Positions 31,334-43,966 of a stretch of DNA of 64,000 nt are shown here, in pieces. Numbering within the stretch: the stretch's first letter is position 1; each line of letters begins with the position of its first letter. Source of the DNA: Porpolomopsis calyptriformis (taxonomy: Eukaryota; Basidiomycota; Agaricomycetes; Agaricales; Hygrophoraceae). A model generated the notes under the pieces. It was not told where the DNA came from and searched no databases. It worked only from the letters and a program-made list of their open reading frames with translations. The translations under genes were made by a program, and so were the position numbers. Location: assembly GCA_951640195.1 (NCBI GenBank), contig OX621163.1, positions 2,790,001-2,854,000 of the forward strand, written 5' to 3'.

Positions 31334-33944
31334 AGATAGACCTCATACAGATGCGTCCCACATCACATGACCAAATGTGACAAATACTTAAATCTATAAC
31401 TAGTCATTAACTAGATAAAGAGAGGAAAATCAATGACCAACAAGTTTTTTGACTAAAGTTTCTACATAAAATGGTGGTTTTGCTTTTTTTATACAAGGAT
31501 TGTAGCAAAAGTAGTTTGACCTTGAAGGTTTTTTTCCTACCAAAGTGAATTTATAATGGAGTTCTAATGCTCAAAGGCTAATCACATTGCGTCAATGCCT
31601 AAGAGAAAAAGAAACCGCACTTACAACCTTGGAGTCCACGCAAAGAAAAAATCCAAGCATGATAAGGAAAATGTATAATTCAATTGGTCTTTTTTCAATA
31701 TTTTACAACTAACATTCCTGCAGAAACCACCAGTGCTAAGCCCTTGGGATGCAACTGCTTCTTTGATTGAAAGATTACCACTCTATAAATGCGCTAATAA
31801 TATATGCTTAGGGTAACAAATATTACCACTCCAAACTGGGGACACCAAAGCCAGATCAGATATTGACTATGGGGATACTGAAGTAGTGAAGGAAGTGGAA
31901 GTCGTGGAACCAGAAGCTCTACAAGGTCTATTTGGTGGGATAGAAGATGAAAAAGTTGATAAGGAAGCATCAAAAGGGTGGAAAGGACCTGTCTATGGTG
32001 CCGATTTCCTTTGGCGCACTGCTCCCTCCATTTTAGATGCCCATAGGGCTAAAATAGACCTGGAAAACCTGTTAAGCCCTCGCCGAGAATCAGGGTATGG
32101 CCATAAAGATCCACAACTCAAATTACTACTCAGGCGCCACCTAGAACTCATGCGATCATTCCTGGCAATATACACTGACTCTATCCATGGCAAGAACTGG
32201 AATGAGGCATCAGTTGATGCCATATGTATCTGCAATCATGGCCAATTGTCACGAACAAGTGGGGTGTGGGCTGCTTGTCAACTGTGTCAGTGGATGAAAG
32301 CTTTCATTCGAGATCATGAAGCCTTACCAGAGGCTGCATATGGTATAACAATGTCTATAATCAAGGATGAGGACTTGTGCCAGGATATCCTTCTTCACCT
32401 CCAGGAGATTGGGAAGTATATTTGGGCCTTAGATGTCATCAAGTTTATAGACCAAGAGGATGTACAGAAGATGTATGGCCTGCAGAAAGGTATATCTCTT
32501 GCTACTGCACAGAGATGGATGCATCATATAGGCTACTAGTGGACCAAGACACCTAAAGGGCAATATGTTAATAGACATGAAAGGGACAACATAGTTGCTT
32601 ACTGCCAGTCAACATTCATTCTGAAGTGGGTGAAGCTACAGGCAAAGATGCAGTCCTGGAAAGAGGAGAATCTCACCATTGAGGAGAGAACCCCTGCATC
32701 TGGAAGAACGGTTGTGGTCTGGCACCATGATGAATCGGTTTTCTATGCCAATGATTGTCGACAGACCCACTGGGTCCATAAATCTGAAACCGCTGTCCCA
32801 TATGCCAAGGGTGAAGGGGCTTCCTTAATGGTTGCAGACTTTGTTTCAGCTGACTATGGATGGCTACACTCACCTGATGGCAAGAAGTCTTCCCATGTTC
32901 TTTTCAAACCTGGAAACAACTGTGATGGATATTTCAACTGTGAAGACATCATTAGCCAGACTAATACAGCCATGGATATCATCTAACAATACTTCCCAAA
33001 TGATGACCACATCTTTATCTTCGATAATGCGACAACTCACACTAAATGAGCTGATGATGCACTCAGTGCTCAAAAAATGCCTAAGCACACCCCTCCTCCT
33101 GGAAAAAATTGGGGCATCAGCATTATAGAGTGAGATGCAAATGGAAACACCATCTATTCTCCAAGTGGAAAGCTGAAGAAAGTTGTCCAGCACATGACTG
33201 ATGCAAGGCTCCTGAATGGTAAGGTACAACCACTGTACTTTCCAGATGGTCACCTGAAAGCTGGAGTCTTCAAGGGGATGTTAATAATCCTAGAGGAGAG
33301 GGGGCTCATCAGTGAATCAATACTGAATGCTGAATGCAAGGGGTTTAAATGCATACCTAGCCAAACCCTTTGCTGTGCACGCCGTGTACTTTATAACCAG
33401 CCTGACTTCACCTCTGTAAAGTCCCTCCTCGAATCAGCATGTGAGAAGCGAGGAATCCAGGTACTATTCCTTCCAAAATTTCACTGCGAGCTCAATTTTA
33501 TTGAGCAATGTTGGGGGTTTGCAAAAAGAGTCTATAGGCAGTACCCACCATCAAAGGATGAGGAAGACTTAAAGAGGAACCTGCTTTCTGCACTTGAATC
33601 AATCCCTCTAATGACAATGAGAAAGTAAGTGTCGGGCAGGCAGGATATATTTATGATGACTCACCAGTAATATGCCTTAGATTTGCAAGAAGATCCTGCC
33701 ATTTTATTGATGCTTACAGATTGGGATTGAATAGGAAATGGGCTGCATGGGCTGCTAAAACCTACCGCGGCCATCATGTCCTTCCAGCAAGCTTGATGAG
33801 GGATATCGAGCAGGCAGTGGGAAAAGACGGCCAGTGATTTGTTACTGGTAATTTCGAATCAGAGCTCAAAAGTAGCTGATAAATTGAATGGTCACACCGT
33901 GACACACACACATGATGTGGGATGCATCTGTATGAGGTCTATCT
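31334..33944 (+). mobile_element. IS630/Tc1-mariner-like DNA transposon (2.6 kb)
   Basis: About 36-bp terminal inverted repeats beginning AGATAGACCTCATACAGATG at both ends (31334 onward; 33944 backward), flanked by TA (31332-31333, 33945-33946). One spliced transposase gene. It is inserted about 45 bp beyond the Plavaka-2 stop. Confidence 0.85.
31595..33837 (+). pseudogene. DDE transposase of the IS630/Tc1-like element
   Basis: Starts MPKRKRNRTYNLGVHAKKKS, a basic N-terminus spliced at 31671 (GTATAA...CAG). A middle helical region (FGGIEDEKVDKEASKGWKG onward, with GISLATAQRWMHHIGY as a helix-turn-helix-like end) follows. The catalytic part reads VVWHHDESVFYAND (first Asp), FIFDNATTH (second Asp), and FLPKFHCELNFIEQCWGFAK (third acidic residue in the N-I/F-E context typical of IS630/Tc1). 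The last exon, FARRSCHFIDAYRLGLNRKW, ends at TGA 33835-33837. Stops: TAG after MHHIGY, TAA after AMDII, TGA after TTHTK, and a break near 33125. Confidence 0.82.
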
Positions 33945-34235
33945 TACAACATAAAAGGCTTGACAAGGCCAGCCCCGGAACAGCATCTACTTACATCTCT
34001 GCAAAGCCGAGCAGCCCAACCTCCCCCTCTTTGCCTTTGCCATCCTCTGCACCAAGTGCATCATCATTGTCATCACTCCCATCATCCTCATCTCCATCCC
34101 AATCATGATCCACCCCTTGGATCTCCAGGTCTGTGTACCCAAAATCTTCTTCATCCTCACATATGCTATTGTTCACATCAGTATCAACCCCACCAGCATT
34201 AGCCGGTTCCCTGATATCACCACTCTCGCTTGACC

Positions 34236-34429
34236 TGTAAGGATTGGGATAAGTTATCACACTTTGCTCAATACCAGGATATGCACAGAACCAATGTATT
34301 GGAGCAATCTGGTATAAGCGGGAGTGGGATGTAAACTTCTTGTTTACCTAAGCGTAACCAGTACTTAAGGTATCTGGTACAAATATGTACAAACACAGCA
34401 CGGTGGCTGTATGTAACATATCTGTTACA
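34236..34429 (-). repeat. Ty3-B 3' LTR
   Basis: TGTAAGGATT...CTGTTACA, 194 bp. It lacks the TGASTCA motif seen in the other LTR families of the window. Confidence 0.9.
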
Positions 34430-34440
34430 TCCTCCCCCTT
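34430..34440 (-). other. Ty3-B polypurine tract
   Basis: Sense AAGGGGGAGGA directly abuts the 3' LTR; the expected plus-strand primer. Confidence 0.65.
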
Positions 34441-34569
34441 CGGCTTAACTGCCGGGGTAAGTTAAGCCTGATAGCCAGGCAGGATTCATATAAAACAGTC
34501 TATAAACTACATAGAAAGAACTAAGAGAAATAGAAAATAAATGCCATAGTAAAACAACTGCGGCGACGA

Positions 34570-36855
34570 CTACATTCGTCCATAGTCCATTGGGACATCA
34601 GGTATCTCTGACATACTATCAATACGTTCCTGAAGCGAAGCTGACTCAGGTTCGGGGATCGGCGAGCCAATTGAGACTTGCTCACTATCGCTGCCTGGTG
34701 GCGCAGCGCTGTCTTGTGAATCACGCTGTGAATGGCGTCGCGATGTGTGGGACGAGTCCCAGCCATGGGGTGGTCCACGCTCGGCGAGTGTGTATGTGAT
34801 TTGTCCACGCCAAGTGAACGAGTTAGATGCATCAAATGCGTCTTGGGTGATCAGGCCCATGGATGGGGCGACAGACTCGTCATTAGACGAGATATGAGAC
34901 TGGGGATGTCGGCGAGGACGTCCATCCAGGAACCATGTGTCATTTCCATCACGAAGTGATGAAGGAACACCATTCCTTGCCAGTGTAGTACGTACAGACT
35001 CTCTGTACATCTCGAGGGAGGATAAGTCTGAGACATTACCCTGGAGGGTGTCCTCAAGCCATTGGAAGGCATAGACAAAGGCGTCATCTGCCTGTTCAAA
35101 CGTAACGCCTTGTCCAGCGAAGAACGGAACAAGGGATTGTTCCATGACATTGGATGATCCAGAGTACCAGGCTGGTTCTCTGGTGGGTTCCGCAATGGAC
35201 AGGTTCGATCCCGTCACAAGTGAGCGATAGCGGCTGGGCATTCCAAATAGGAGGGCCGCTGCTCTGATGTATTGCGACTGTATCTGGTTGGCGTCTGTCG
35301 ATGATCCGGCGGGAGCACGGGTCTTAGGTGACTTTGGTTTGTGTCAACTAACCAAAAGCATCCCGCGGAGGCTTCGCAGTGAAATGCTGCCATCTTGTTC
35401 TAAGCGCACTCCAGGGTGCGCGGCACGGCGGTTTATGTAGAACCAACGAGCCCACTCTTCCGGGGAACTCATGGCGGTTGGCTGAGATGGGTTAATCCGT
35501 CCAGGCACAGAAGAAGTCAGCACCTGTACAGGTGCGTCGGTGGAATCACCTGAAGCCCAGGCGGGAACTCTCCAATGGATTAACGAGACGCGTTGAGCAT
35601 CCGTTCTGCTCTCTCGAGGAGTCGCCTGCGCTGTCGTGAAAAATGATCATGCGAGTTCGAGAGCCTTGTTATTGCCTGATTCTTGGGCTTGAATGAATAG
35701 AGCGCGCCATTGGCGCGCGTTGACTGGGTATCCGTGGTCATCTGCAGATCGAGTTCCACGTGGAGGGGGTAGTCCCATCGCTTTGTTTCGTCGCGCTGCT
35801 TCAGCGCTTGCACCAACCCGGACGGTCTGGTCAACGGGTGAGTAGTGGGCCCCAGCAGGGATGCTGGGCCAAGCAGTAATGGTCGAGCGCTTCTTGCGCC
35901 GTTTGATCATCTCGCCACTAGGGCCAGATTGATTATTCACTCCCGGATCTGGGAGGTTTGGGAACTCAACATACGAGGTGGGTTGAAGGCGAGCCTTCAG
36001 TTCCTCATTCTCTCGAATGATTTGAGGGAAGCATCTCTTGATGTATGTGTTATCCTCCTTGTTGAGGTCTCTGAACATCAGGCCACAGCCCGCTAACTCG
36101 TCATCCGAGTACGGATCGAAATGTTCCATATTGGCTCTTCGTCGAGCCTCCTCGTCTGTTTCTTTTTCCTTGCCCTTGTCTTGGGCAGAGGGTTTTTTGG
36201 TCACAGGGCTGGCCGCCCTTGTGTATTCGGATGATCGCGAATGTGATCCCTCAGTACAGGAGCGCTTGTGCTTTCCTAGCGATTCGGCTTCGCTAGTGTC
36301 GTTAGACTTGTTCAGCTTGGCTATAAGCTGATTGGCTTTATAAAGCTCATCTTGAGTTTGTTCATAATGAGCGCGATAGTAATCACCATCGTCTTGAGCC
36401 TTCTCGAGTGAGACGGTTAGGTTTCGGATCTCTGCTACGAGTTCCTCTTGATGTGCCTTGCGGCAGTTATCGAATGCCTCTTTCAACGAGGCGTCTTGGT
36501 ACACGCTGTCTTCAACGACATGCATTACATAGTCTTTGCAGACTTTACACCTCCGGTGACTGGAGTGTATCGCGACGTTGATGGTGCTGTTACACACCCA
36601 TGTTTTTAGGGGTAACTCTGACAAGTTACTTGTGTTTTGTCGAGAGCGGTGCTCTCTCTCCCCTTCAGAAGAGGGCCCACGCTGTGTCTGGCGCGGGGGT
36701 CTGATGACTTCGTCGGGACCAGCTATTAGCTGATCCCCGTCGTCCTCCACCATTTCCAGTGGTCTCGGGTCTACGGGGCGGGGGCTTGCTCTTACGCTTA
36801 TGGGCGTGCTATTTTCATTCGACATCATTGTACGGGGTAGAAATTTTTCTACCAT
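34570..36855 (-). pseudogene. Ty3-B long 3' ORF (761 codons) in the env position
   Basis: Same strand as pol, downstream of the chromodomain. The frame is continuous from ATG 36855 to 34570 except for two TGA codons (35649-35647, after KALELA; and near 35343, after GMLLVS). Order: disordered N-terminus; a Cys/His cluster (WVCNSTINVAIHSSHRRCKV then CKDYV); a coiled coil (EELVAEIRNLTVSLEKAQDD then YYRAHYEQTQDELYKANQL); acidic HFDPYSDDELAGCG; basic MIKRRKKRS; YPVNARQWRALFIQAQESGN; then SSPEEWARWFYINRRAAHPG and an acidic Ser-rich end. No signal peptide or transmembrane segment, so it is not an envelope glycoprotein. Similar ORFs of unknown function occur in basidiomycete genomes (recollection, not checked). 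Confidence 0.7.
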
Positions 36856-37070
36856 TGTTTTTTGTTTGTTGTGCTTTTATACAAGTCACGCTTAGACTTG
36901 TGGCATCATTTTGGTGCCTCTAATTACCCCAATTGGGGTGAGTCCACCACTGGACTAGGTATGTCTGGTCCATTGATTGCTGATTAAGGCAATTATTGGT
37001 CACACTCAGTTTAGCGCGCATACGAGGTGTGCTTGTCGGCACGCCTCAAGGCTCTGAGTGCGGTCGGCAT

Positions 37071-40000
37071 TCAGTGCCTCTTAACTGGCCATCTCAGCAG
37101 TTGAAGAGGGGTATCTACACCCATTAGGGTTAGATATTTATCTAGAGCACTAAGCTCTTTACACGATGAGATGGGCTCCCAAGTCGTGTCTCCGAGGTTC
37201 CAATGAACCTCCAACTCAAGTTTTCGGTCGTCCCACCTATGGCCAACTATTTTGTCGACTAACCATTCAGTTTGAAGTGGTTCACTGAAGTCGTAAGTGT
37301 CTACTGACGCTTGGTTAGGGAATAACGCATCATCATTTGGATGGTGCGGATGCAGCAAATTTACATGAAAGCGTGGATGAATCCGTCGCTTCGCGAGCTT
37401 GTTGGGGAGTTCCAACTCATAGTTGGATTCATTAGGAAAGGCCTGTACGACTTTGTACAGCCCAACGAACCTTGGCAGTAGTTTCCCTGCTCTACCTTGC
37501 AGTAGTTTAAGGTTCTTAGTTGATAGGTACATGAAGTCATTTACTTTAATCAACGGTTCTTCCCTTCTACGCTGATTAGTGTAGTGTCTTTGAAATACGC
37601 GATGCGCAATGATTGCGTCATGAGCAGCTGCCAGATTCTGCAGCGCTTGTTGAGCAAATGCTTGGACACCTGGTGGTGTCTCAGCAGTATTTTCTACCTG
37701 CTTAATCATAGCAGGCATATATGCTCCGTTCAGCTTGAATGGGGCAAAGCCTGTAGCTTCACTAATACTCACGTTAATCGTGAATTTGGTCATTGGGATC
37801 TTTGCGATCCAGTCTCGTTGATCCGAGCTTATGGTTGCTCGGAGGATTTGACCTATTGAATGATTAGCTCATTCAGTTGCGCCATCCGTCTGAGGATGGA
37901 AAGATGTAGACATCAATAGTTTAGCTCCTAAGAGCCTGTGAAGTTCGCTCCACCATTTGGAGGTAAATTTCGAGTCTCTGTCTGAGACTATACTTTTGGG
38001 AAGGCCGTGAAGCCTTACTACTTCTTTTAAGTAGATCCACGAAAGCTCTGATGCTTTCGTTTTAGTATTCACCAGAATTAGGTGGATCATTGATGTCATT
38101 CGACAAATGACTACCCAAAGGTAATTGTACCTGTCAATTTTGGGAAATGGACCAATAAAGTCCATTCCTATAGATTGCCACGGTTTCATGGGTATGGGTA
38201 ATGAATGCAACAGTCCTGTTGGGCGCTGCATATCGTCTTTCGACGTTTGACAAGTCTGACACGACTTGCAGAATTGTTTAATGTGGCTAAATATCTTAGG
38301 CCACCAGTACCATTGTCTTACGTAGTCGGCGGTATGTTGTGGACCAAAATGGCCCACTATTGAGTGTGCTTGATCAATGATCAGGCCGAAGATTGATTCT
38401 TGCCCCATCTTTGCAGATGGGATACATAGTACTTCCTCTCCCCCCAAATTCTTGGACCAAATCAGGCCTTCACAGACAGTGAACGCCTTATGGTGATCAG
38501 GGTTCTCAAGAACCTTGCTAAATAATGCGTCGGATATATATCCCCCGCGAATCGCTACTGTCAGCGATTCATCACGCTCTATACGAGCGCGCAAGTTCTC
38601 TCCCCATTTATGGGATTGGAATATTGTTGGATCATCCGGGGACGATCTCAATTTTTTCATCGGTTCCATTTCTGGAATCGGAACTAGCGTGAGCGCTGCC
38701 GCTTGCACATCTCTATCTTCTTCTCTTTCAAGAAGACGATTGCTTCAGCATCGTTGAATGTCTTCGACGACCTGGATAGCCTTCATTTTGATGGCTCCAG
38801 TATTTATTTCATTTAGATGATCCCAAGGGAGATCATCCTTTTCTGGGTCTAGACATATATCTACATCTACGTATTCGCTCATAGGATGAGCGTCATACCA
38901 TGTATCACTTTCATAATAATGTGATAATGCATCGGCAACTTTATTCAGTTGCCCTTTGACGTATGTTATGTCAAAGTCAAATCTTGACAGGTATTCCATC
39001 CAACAGGCTTGTCGGCTAGACAGGCGTCTTTGCATCTTGAAGAACTCAAGAGCTTGATGGTCAGTCACAACGTGAACCCAATATCCTATCAATTTGTCCT
39101 CCCATTTAAGGAGGGCTTCGAGTATCGCGATTGTTTCATGCTTGAATGTTCAGTAATTCCGTTGAGCATCCGTGAACTTTCACGACATAAATCCTGCTGG
39201 TCTGCAGGTTTGCCAGGTAGGACCTTGTCCATACATTGCGCCGACGCCATGTATTGAGGCATCGCAGATGACCCATATGGGTTCATCTTTCTTGTGACAT
39301 ATTGGCACTAGTATAGGTGTTGAGCAGCATATCTGCTTTATCGTTTCAAAGCATTTATCGTGGATTGGTCTCCACGCGCACAGTTGCCCATTTGCTGTCA
39401 TGGCTGCTAACGGCCCTGTATAACTTGAGATATCTGGCAGGAAATGCGCCAGATATTGCACGAGTCCTATAAATTTCTGGACATCGTTGTAATTGCGCGG
39501 CTGTCGCCAATCGCGTATTCTCACCATTTTGTCGGCGTCTGCGTGTAGCCCTTTGTCGTCTATCTTATGACCTAGACAGTCAATCACATTGGCGTACAGT
39601 TCGCACTTCTCCTCTTAGAGGTAGAACTTGTATTCTCATAGTTTACCAAACACGAGACCCATGTGTTTTTCGTGCTCCGAGACGGAAGCACTATAGACGA
39701 ATAGATCATTGAGATAGGCATGTATGAATATGCCGATAAAGTCTCGAAAGATCATTGTCATTACCCGCTGAAATGCAGCGGGTGCATTGCAGTCTCCTAT
39801 CTGCATTGTATGGCTCACGTATGTGCCATATATTGTTGCAAACGCGCTTTTATGCACGTCTTCAGGTACTGTCCGTACCTGCTCATAAGCATCTGATAGG
39901 TTGATTTTTGACCTTATTGTTCCACCAGCCACATCATATCTGATCTGGTCTTGGTCAGGAAAGGGCGTAACGTCCTTCAAAGTATTGTCGTTGCATTTAC

Positions 40001-43000
40001 GACAATCAATTGGCGTCCGTAGAGTGCCATTCTTCTTTGGAATGCACAGCATCGGAGCTGCTTGATCGGTTTGCACTGATTCCCACCATCCAGTGCACGT
40101 GTACTGCGCGATCTTCACCATAAGCTGAGGCTTTAGCGAGTCTGGACATCTCGGAAGGTAATAATTGTACTTCTTATCTTCGTCAACAAGAGGTATGTGG
40201 TGATTGACACCACGTACCAGAGGTAATTCCTTGGGTACTCCGTGCATGATATCTTGGCACGCTTCGATCCATTTGGCTCGAAGGCAAGGTCTGTCCTTGT
40301 TTGTTAGGGATGTTTCGGTCCTTTTGTTCAGTTGAACAATTTGAGCTACACTCAGTAGCATCTTTTCATTAGACCCGGTGGGGGTACTCTCTTTTATTTT
40401 CTTTGTGTTCGCGTCTGAACACCTTTTTCTTGAAAACTCCTCAACAAACTCTTTTGGTTTGTCTGTTTCTATGACGTCCTGTCTGGACGTCTTCCCTGCA
40501 GAACCTTTCGGTTCTGCATCTGCTAGTCATTCAGCAGACCTTTGTTCAGTTTGTCGCAGCGATTGTCTGCACACAATTTCATCATTTTCCTCCCCTTCAG
40601 TTAGAGCGGGAGCGGCTACCCTGCGGACCATTATTTGGTTCATGCTAGGCTCTAGCGTAATTTCGAATTCACGCATGAATCCGATGCCAATTATAGCGTC
40701 GAATCTGTCAATATTTACAATATCGAAATAGTATTTCTTAGCGATACTTTCGTATCGCACAGGACAGTAAGTACTGTAGTTAATCCACGATCTGCTACCG
40801 TGGCATCCTAGTTGGATCAGAACAGGGTCCTTCAACTGATATATCTTCAAATTTGTGACTCTCGCAAATTCTGGGCTAATGGCATCAGAAGTGCTGCCTG
40901 TATCAAACATTACAATGGCTACGAGGCCATTTAATTCCATGCGAGCCACTAAAGGCCTTACTTTCATGCTCAGTTTCACTGGGCAGTCCTGCTGTCTGCT
41001 GGACTTACGAATCCATGGTTTGGGTTGAGTGTCCTCTTTGAACACTTGTTTGTCATTTATAGATGCTATCAATTCACGAGTATGGTTACTCGTTTCTCGG
41101 ATTGAACGTATCTGTTCATTGATGATGTTATTGTCGTCTTCCTCTTGTGAGTACTCCTCATACTCATCATATTCTTGGAGGTGATACTCTTCACCTTGTA
41201 ATGTATACTGCGATCCTTGTAAAGGATCGTCCTCTTCTTCCTCAACTACAATTCTGTAGTTGTGGTGAGGCTCGTCTGCCTCTTGGTCATTCTCATCGAT
41301 AGCATCTTCTGCTACCGTTTTGAATGCATCCTCCCCTTCTTGGATTGCTGCCATTTGGGGCTTCCCAAAATTGGAACATTTCAGATCGGTTGCATAATGG
41401 CCAAATTTGCCACATGTGTAGCATTTCACACCAGACGATCCCGTCTGGTTCCTATTATGTGCTGGCGCCTGCGGCGTCAGTTTACTTCCAGAACCGCTAG
41501 GTCTATTTGGCGGTAGTCTGTAAGGCTGATGGTTGTCAGTCAGTCTATACGGTCGGTATGGACCTCTTTTGTTAGCGTACTTATTGTATGCTGGCTTCGA
41601 GTACAACGGCGTCTCTTTATTCGTCGTCTGATTTGTTGGCGGCTGCATATTCGCAGTTGCTTTCGGCTGACTGGTTACTCCAGATGTTGCCTTGCATCGC
41701 TCATTGTAGTGATACTTTATTCGAATGCTCTCTTCGACATGTCAAGCAACTTTGAGGATCATCTCAAGTGACGAGGTTTCGGCGGTAATGCCTTTCTGGA
41801 CAACTGCGTCGGTTATCCTTGCAGGTAGACCCAATAGCAATTGGGTTTTAAACGTATACGAGTCAGGCTCGTGTATCATACGACCTGCGTACCTCTCAAG
41901 GTCATAGAAGAATCCTGAGACACCACCTTCCATGGTGTACTTTCTCGAATAGAATTTCATCGTAGCATCCTGTATGGATGCCTCATGAATGAACCGGTCA
42001 TACAATCTGGTGATGACCTCTTTAAATGTCCATCGGCGTTTCTGCCTAGACACGCTGTTGACATTGTCGTTGAACCATTGTCTTGCTTTGTCCGCAAGAT
42101 AAATAGCCATTAAAGCGATACGCTCTGGCTCAGCATTAGGTCCAGCGTAGTTGGACAATTTCAACCATCTCAAGAATGATTGAAGCCACCCATCGAATTT
42201 CTCGATGTCCTCCTCACCACTATACTCTTTTGGAGTAGGCAGTTTAGGAGATGAGGTTCGGAGACCGGATAGGTTTCCTTTCAGTGGTTTGCCCACTTGT
42301 TCATCAATTAATTTATGATATTTACAATGAATATCTCTGAGGTAATCAGAGCATCGATCTTTCCCCTCATATCTATGAGGTTTATGGCTACGACTTCTGT
42401 GTCGTTTTGTTGTTTTAGATGTCTGTTTAGACGTTCTCTTACTACCATGTCCGGTAGCGTCGGATGGTCGATTCCTTGACTGGTCACTTCCAGTGTCCGT
42501 CATTTCGCTACGATCGGACTCATCATCAGAAGACGATCCTTGATCTGGGTCATCTGAATCACCGTCGTCTGACTGGTGATACCGCCTTCTGACTGGTGAT
42601 ACCGCCTTCTATCTGAGGGCAGCCTGCGGTCTCATTTGGACCGCTCATTTTGTCCTTCTGCCCATAAATCTATGGTTTCTCCAGAAGCGTCGAAGGCGAT
42701 GCCTTGATCGTCCAGGCCGGATCTTCCGGTTTCACAGATGTTGCCATTTCTCAACTTTTGGATGGCCACTCTATCCTTGAGTGTAAATGTTACCGGTCTC
42801 AAGGCCGCTTCGTTTTCTTGTTCGAACGATCTGTTCCAGTTGTTCCTTTTCTTACTTCCATGTCGATGTTTATTGACTCGATCAGCCGCAGCTCGCCATC
42901 TCTGATAGACGGAACTCACCTCGTCTTCTTGTCGAGGATGGCGAAGCTTAGCTTCCGCTTGTTGCAGAAGTTCATCTTCCTCGTCCCTATCTGGACGAAT

Positions 43001-43747
43001 GGTTGTATCTGTCTTATTTCGACGGGTGTTGTCGCTATTCTTACGCACCATAACCTTGTTAAGGTCGTTGGCTAGCCTCATGAATTCATCACGACTAATT
43101 CCGCCCGTTCTCGTCTGAATGAGTGTATTGACCCTATCAACTACATTGGAGAGTGTCTCGCTTGGTGCCTCGCAGTTCTGCGGGCGCTTTTCTTTTCATC
43201 TCTTAGTATGTGTCACAGTCAACATCTGACTGGGTGTGGGCGACGGGTCTCATCGCTCATATTGATCATCTATTTCATCACGCTGCAATAGATTTAACAT
43301 TTGATGAACGTATTCTCGTTCATTCAGGTTTCGTGACGAGGAAGGGACTCCTGTCCTCATTTGACCCTTAGTGAGGGTGTGTATTAACGTATCGAGCGTT
43401 GGGTCGATTGTCATACTTACACGCCAACTTGTCGTTGGCGATGACTCCTCTCTTTCCGTAAGTTGGGAACTGCCATCATTTAAGTTGGCACAATGTCTTT
43501 GTTCACTCTGAGGTGAATTTATGGCCGACGCTGGCCATCTTTGAATGTTGCTGAGGTTGTGACATGGCACGCCAGAATCAGCGATGGCGCTCGTCTGCAC
43601 CATTCCTGGGTCGTCATCATCAGGTAGTTTGCCTTGCGAGTTGCGCGCCATTGAGGCCCACGTGATTCGAGTCTTCATTATTGACGGAGGCTGTGTCATC
43701 GACAGGGAAGCTTTTTTAGTCAAAGTTGATTTACACAGATATTCCAC
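37071..43747 (-). pseudogene. Ty3-B gag-pol, originally one frame of about 2218 residues
   Basis: Gag from 43747; capsid-like PKLPTPKEYSGEEDIEKFDG and YSRKYTMEGGVSGFFYDLER; knuckle CYTCGKFGHYATDLKC; protease VMFDTGSTSDAIS; reverse transcriptase KNGTLRTPIDCRKCNDNTLK and YLNDLFVYS; RNase H WVICDASIHGVGAMYGQG and HVVTDHQALEFF; integrase HSIVGHFGPQHTADYVRQWY then CKSCQTC, MDFIGPFPKI, VSDRDSKFTS; chromodomain EWLVDKIVGHRWDDRKLELE then TTWEP. All ORF pieces share one frame except across 42571-42610, where a 20-bp tandem duplication shifts it. About eleven TGA and one TAA codon interrupt it, at Arg/Gln positions where these can be judged. The RT active site reads YLND where YxDD is required. Confidence 0.9.
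42571..42610. repeat. 20-bp tandem duplication in Ty3-B gag
   Basis: GACTGGTGATACCGCCTTCT occurs twice head to tail (42571-42590, 42591-42610). Deleting one copy restores the frame between the two gag ORF parts. Confidence 0.9.
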
Positions 43748-43772
43748 AATTTCTTGTGGATGTGCAAAAAAG

Positions 43773-43966
43773 TGTAAGGATTGGGATAAGTTATCACACT
43801 TTGCTCAATACCAGGATATGCACAGAACCAATGTATTGGGGCAATCTGGTATAAGCGGGAGTGGGATGTAAACTTCTTGTTTACCTAAGCGTAACCAGTA
43901 CTTAAGGTATCCAGTACAAATATGTACAAACACAGCATGGTGGCTGTATGTAACATATCTGTTACA
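43773..43966 (-). repeat. Ty3-B 5' LTR
   Basis: 194 bp. It differs from the 3' LTR at about four or five sites, for example AGCATGG versus AGCACGG (CpG transition). Confidence 0.9.

Larger units (their letters stand above)
34236..43966 (-). mobile_element. Ty3-B, chromodomain Ty3/Gypsy retrotransposon (9.7 kb)
   Basis: 194-bp LTRs at 34236-34429 and 43773-43966, about 97-98% identical. Target-site duplication TGACC at 34231-34235 and 43967-43971. Sense strand is minus: single-frame gag-pol (43747 to 37071), then a long 3' ORF (36855 to 34570). It lies within the Plavaka-2 transposase C-terminus. Confidence 0.95.

Noticed and set aside
34570..36855. Envelope gene in Ty3-B
   Set aside because: No signal peptide, transmembrane helix or fusion-like segment; disordered and coiled-coil composition points to a cytosolic protein.
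37071..43747. Possible recoding of TGA as a sense codon, suggested by a dozen in-frame TGAs in Ty3-B
   Set aside because: Host genes such as EMG1 end in TGA, the TGAs fall where related copies have CGA (Arg), and CpG transitions also occur in non-coding LTRs. Simple decay explains it.
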